DNA from: Kitasatospora sp. SolWspMP-SS2h
Lineage (GTDB): Bacteria > Actinomycetota > Actinomycetes > Streptomycetales > Streptomycetaceae
DNA length: 64,000 nt
Assembly (NCBI RefSeq): GCF_003259315.1
Contig: NZ_QLLT01000010.1
Span: 1 to 64,000 of the forward strand
Reading direction: 5' to 3'
The position numbers and the translations under genes were made by a program. Positions 63,077-64,000 of the stretch are shown here, piece by piece; the stretch's first letter is position 1; every line of letters starts with the position of its first letter. The notes under the pieces were generated by a model. It was given only the letters and a program-made list of their open reading frames with translations. It ran no database searches and was not told where the DNA came from.

Positions 63077-64000
63077 TCAGCCGTTCACCCGCAGCACCAG
63101 CTTGCCGGTGGAGGAGCGGTCGGTGAGGGTGCGGTGGGCCTCGGCGGCGTCGGCGAGGGCGAACTCGGTGAAGTCCACCCGGACGTCACCGGCGGCGACC
63201 AGCTCGGCGGCCCGCTCCAGGTGCCCGCGCACCAGCTCGGGGGCGCGGTGCGCCAGGTCGCCGATGTTGTAGCCGACCAGGGCCCGGGAGCCGAACCACA
63301 GGTGGTCGGGCTGGACCGGCGCGTCCTGCTGGGCGGCGTCGCCGAAGATCAGCTGGCGGCCCAGCGGGGCCAGCAGCCCGGCCGCTGCGGCGCGCTGCTC
63401 GCCGCCGACCGAGTCGAGGACCACGTCGACGCCGCGGCCGTCGGTGCGGTCCGCGACCAGCTCGGCCAGCGCCTCGTAGGGGACGACCTCGTCGTAGCCG
63501 AAGTCGGCGGCGTACTTGGCCTTGGTGACGGTGCTCGCGGCGCCGAGCACCAGGGAGGCGCCGGCCCGGCGGGCGATCTGCGCGGCGGCGGTGCCGACCC
63601 CGCCGGCCGCGGCCAGCACCAGGACGCTCTCGCCGGGGAGCAGCCGGGCGGCGGACTCCAGCAGGCCCAGGGCGACCGGCACGTTGCAGGGGAAGGCGGC
63701 GGCGAGGGCCGGGTCGGCGATCGCCCGCGGGCCCTCCAGGACGACCGTCAGGTCGGCGCGGGCCAGCACGACCTCGGCGTAGCCGCCGCCGTCCAGGGTG
63801 AGCGCGGCGACCCGCTGCCCGGGGCGCAGCCCGGTGACGCCCTCGCCGACGGCCCGCACCGTGCCGGTCGCCTCCAGGCCGGGGACGTGCGGGAGGCCGA
63901 CCTGGATCTGGCCGCGGCGGAACATCACCTCGGCGAAGTTCACCCCGGCGTGGGTGACGTCGACGGAGATCTGGCCCGGGCCGGGCTCGGGCACGGGCAG
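63077..64000 (-). CDS. NADPH:quinone oxidoreductase-type MDR protein (partial, N-terminus beyond window)
   Basis: At least 307 residues; the frame is open to the window edge and the true start lies beyond 64000. It is a zinc-free medium-chain dehydrogenase: PGLEATGTVRAVGEGVTGLRPGQRV in the catalytic domain, LAAAGGVGTAAAQIARRAGA as the NADPH Rossmann motif (AxxGGVG) and VLDSVGGEQRAAA later. No catalytic Cys-His zinc set is seen. It reduces quinones or enones. Coupled to the MBL hydrolase gene five bases downstream. Confidence 0.93.
   Translation of the reverse strand: MPVPEPGPGQISVDVTHAGVNFAEVMFRRGQIQVGLPHVPGLEATGTVRAVGEGVTGLRPGQRVAALTLDGGGYAEVVLARADLTVVLEGPRAIADPALAAAFPCNVPVALGLLESAARLLPGESVLVLAAAGGVGTAAAQIARRAGASLVLGAASTVTKAKYAADFGYDEVVPYEALAELVADRTDGRGVDVVLDSVGGEQRAAAAGLLAPLGRQLIFGDAAQQDAPVQPDHLWFGSRALVGYNIGDLAHRAPELVRGHLERAAELVAAGDVRVDFTEFALADAAEAHRTLTDRSSTGKLVLRVNG

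Overview
The window is a high-GC actinobacterial chromosome segment, most likely from Streptomycetaceae (Streptomyces or Kitasatospora). Support: extreme GC at third codon positions, frequent GTG starts, 4-base ATGA/GTGA gene overlaps, several apparently leaderless promoters (TANNNT seven bases before the start codon), a DasR-type box before a secreted chitinase, an SPW-repeat protein, a CASTOR/POLLUX-like channel and a terpene cyclase. I saw no phage module, insertion sequence, CRISPR array, rRNA or tRNA, so it reads as ordinary chromosome with accessory metabolic genes.

Layout. 1-5.6 kb: end of an Fe/Mn superoxide dismutase, a peptide deformylase lacking its metal-binding Cys, a LacI regulator divergent from an amidase with two perfect operators between them, and a YcnI-type secreted protein with a membrane neighbour. 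6-13 kb: a two-gene membrane operon ending in a rhomboid-like/MprF-like DUF2156 protein, a Pth2-like protein pair, YbjQ, and a frameshifted VWA protein behind 10-bp repeats. 13-17 kb: an ATP-grasp/flavin-monooxygenase pair and a WYL regulator divergent from an alpha/beta hydrolase. 17.2-21.1 kb: a complete paaABCDE operon (phenylacetyl-CoA epoxidase) with a TetR/PaaR-like operator. 21-31.5 kb: M20 peptidase, GlsB-like membrane protein, terpene synthase, VOC protein, SnoaL-like protein, a two-component system, a MetE-core protein, an APH-fold protein and an HxlR/DoxX pair. 31.7-37.5 kb: small exported proteins, a Cys-ending leader peptide before cysteine dioxygenase and rhodanese, then an OpuC-type ABC importer. 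37.6-45.7 kb: GH18 chitinase, Bcr/CflA transporter, glutaryl-CoA dehydrogenase, class II fumarase, SPW protein. 45.8-54.3 kb: phosphoribosyltransferase-hydrolase fusion, the tyrosine catabolic genes hppD-hmgA-(unknown)-fahA, and two crotonase-family genes. 54.4-64 kb: CASTOR-like channel, HdeD-like protein, an ECF41 sigma factor with its carboxymuconolactone-decarboxylase partner and a matching promoter, a secretory lipase divergent from a PucR-like regulator, an MBL hydrolase and a partial quinone oxidoreductase.

Two aromatic routes converge on central metabolism here: paaABCDE activates phenylacetyl-CoA, and hppD-hmgA-fahA turns 4-hydroxyphenylpyruvate into fumarate and acetoacetate, with fumarase and acyl-CoA enzymes close by but not co-operonic. 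No maleylacetoacetate isomerase is seen in the tyrosine cluster; an unassigned gene translationally coupled between hmgA and fahA is a candidate for that step. The best regulatory signals are the ECF41 promoter, the cysteine leader peptide, the chitinase dre box, the LacI, paa and HxlR operators, and the recurrent leaderless promoters. All function calls come from reading motifs; no database search was run.
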